A DNA stretch of 34,547 bases from Sphingobacteriales bacterium (lineage in GTDB: Bacteria > Bacteroidota > Bacteroidia > Sphingobacteriales > Sphingobacteriaceae), in assembly GCA_004294495.1 (NCBI GenBank), contig REAS01000047.1, positions 4,921 through 39,467 on the forward strand. The letters run 5' to 3'. Below are positions 33,750-34,547 of this stretch, piece by piece (the first letter of the stretch is position 1; each line of letters opens with the position of its first letter). Made by a program: the position numbers and the translations under genes. The notes beneath the pieces were generated by a model, which did not search any database, had not been told where the DNA came from, and saw nothing but the letters and a program-made list of their open reading frames with translations.

Positions 33750-34175
33750 ATGGCAGGCATTAACAAAGTTATTTTAGTAGGGCATTTGGGTAAAAACCCC
33801 GAGGTTAGGCATTTAGAAGGTAATATTACGGTAGCCAGTTTCCCTTTGGCAACATCAGAAACGTATAATAAAGACGGTAAACGGGTAGAGCAAACCGAGT
33901 GGCATAACATTGTAATGTGGCGTGGCCTAGCCGATATTGCATCTAAATATTTAGTAAAAGGCAAGTTGGTTTATATAGAAGGCAAGTTGCGCACCCGATC
34001 GTTCGAGGATAAAGAAGGCAATAAAAAACACACCACCGAAGTGGTTGCCGAAAACTTTACTATGCTAGGCCGAAAAACCGATTTTGAAGATAACCCCAAC
34101 CCCAACTTTACCGAACACCCCGAAAACAACCACCCAACCGAAGGAATAAGCGATAAAGATAATTTGGCGTTTTAA
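33750..34175 (+). CDS. ssb: Single-stranded DNA-binding protein
   Basis: SSB coats single-stranded DNA in replication and repair. The 141-residue product has the OB fold (about 1-105), starting MAGINKVILVGHLGKNPEVR and including WHNIVMWRGLADIASKYL and YIEGKLRTRSFED. A short Asn/Pro-rich linker follows. The C-terminal tip is SDKDNLAF, where most SSB proteins end in DDDLPF or DDIPF; the penultimate proline is replaced by alanine. It is probably the main SSB. The usual Bacteroidota next gene, gldE, is not in the last 370 bases. Confidence 0.96.
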   Translation: MAGINKVILVGHLGKNPEVRHLEGNITVASFPLATSETYNKDGKRVEQTEWHNIVMWRGLADIASKYLVKGKLVYIEGKLRTRSFEDKEGNKKHTTEVVAENFTMLGRKTDFEDNPNPNFTEHPENNHPTEGISDKDNLAF

Positions 34176-34264
34176 TTAGCAAAATACGCTTACATTCTTT
34201 TTCTATAAACAGATTTAGACCACAAATATAATTTTGAGTTAGGGTGTTACTATTTGGGCGTTCC

Positions 34265-34280
34265 TGCCTGCCGGTAGGCA
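34265..34280. repeat. GC-rich palindrome (REP-like)
   Basis: TGCCTGCCGGTAGGCA is a 16-base palindrome with one mismatch, embedded in a slightly longer GC-rich block in AT-rich DNA. Similar CCTGCCGGYAGGCAGG units are, from memory, common in Bacteroidota intergenic DNA. Confidence 0.55.
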
Positions 34281-34313
34281 AGGTATACACGCTGTTAGCT
34301 GTATCTTTTTATA

Positions 34314-34343
34314 AATTGCGGTTGGCTTAACCCAACCGCAATT
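34314..34343. repeat. Perfect 12-base-pair inverted repeat
   Basis: AATTGCGGTTGG (34314-34325) and CCAACCGCAATT (34332-34343) pair perfectly around a six-base loop. Neither strand has a T tract after it, so it is not a standard intrinsic terminator; it might still end the mutY-ssb transcript. Confidence 0.6.
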
Positions 34344-34547
34344 GATAAAAAGGATGCCGCTGCCATCGTTAACGCAAATAATTTTCGTTAAAATTTACCA
34401 ACCATTTATCAAACTCCCTCAAACTAGCACTTATAATTAAATATTAACTAGTTCTACTTTTATACTTTAAAAAAGTGAGTTAAAATTTTGATAATCAATT
34501 AATTAAATGTATATTTAGGCATAATATGTACGAAGATAGTAATTGAC

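Larger units (their letters stand above)
34176..34547. other. Non-coding tail after ssb
   Basis: No gene is supported. It holds two palindromes (34265-34280 and 34314-34343). The last 150 bases are AT-rich with nothing recognised; a gene may begin beyond the window. Confidence 0.5.

Noticed and set aside
34108-34290. 60-residue minus-strand ORF after ssb
   Set aside because: Its N-terminus (LPTGRQER) arises from the GC-rich palindrome, and the rest overlaps the ssb end; nothing else supports it.
34314-34343. Intrinsic terminator of ssb
   Set aside because: The stem is perfect but neither strand has a following T tract, so it is listed only as an inverted repeat.

Overview
The window is a compact, AT-rich stretch of a Bacteroidota chromosome, most like Sphingobacteriales (a Pedobacter/Mucilaginibacter-type relative; this placement is a family-level guess from protein texture). 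The signs are: the yceD-rpmF-plsX-fabH-accB-accC gene order, an L32 protein without zinc cysteines, the 29-residue basic AURKAIP1/COX24-type protein beside an RNase G gene, a TonB cluster with two ExbD proteins, TAnnTTTG-type -7 promoter elements and almost no Shine-Dalgarno sequences. No rRNA, tRNA, CRISPR array or intact mobile element was seen.

Layout. (1) 223-429: a doubtful small membrane ORF. (2) 401-7922, all leftward: yceD-rpmF-plsX-fabH, a terminator, accB-accC, tatC, rpiB and a LutB-type iron-sulfur protein. This is mainly the start of fatty acid and phospholipid synthesis. (3) 8361-14258, rightward: exbB, exbD, exbD, tonB, a small membrane protein, a PstS-like lipoprotein and a large periplasmic TPR protein, which look like one energy-transduction cluster. 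It holds two oddities: a nested inverted repeat between exbB and exbD, and a REP-like inverted-repeat element whose right arm runs into the likely pstS start codon. (4) 14259-15899: a decayed DDE transposase pseudogene and a GC-rich palindrome. (5) 15900-22979, leftward: mutL, two rhomboid proteases, an EEP-family hydrolase, cysS and a secreted tandem NTF2-like protein. (6) 23290-29416, leftward: rimP-nusA-infB, then pnuC and a NadR-type kinase for nicotinamide riboside salvage. (7) 29594-32514, leftward: HU, a TPR protein, the 29-residue basic protein, a strong terminator, then rng. (8) 32684-34175, rightward: mutY and ssb, divergent from HU, followed by about 370 bases holding two palindromes.

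Most genes are conserved housekeeping genes in conserved Bacteroidota order. The less ordinary signals are non-coding (intercistronic hairpins, leader hairpins, palindromes and REP-like repeats) plus the TonB/PstS/TPR association. I did not find a clearly new multi-gene system. The best candidates for unexplained biology are the exb-tonB-pstS-TPR cluster and its internal RNA structure, and the rimP leader hairpin.
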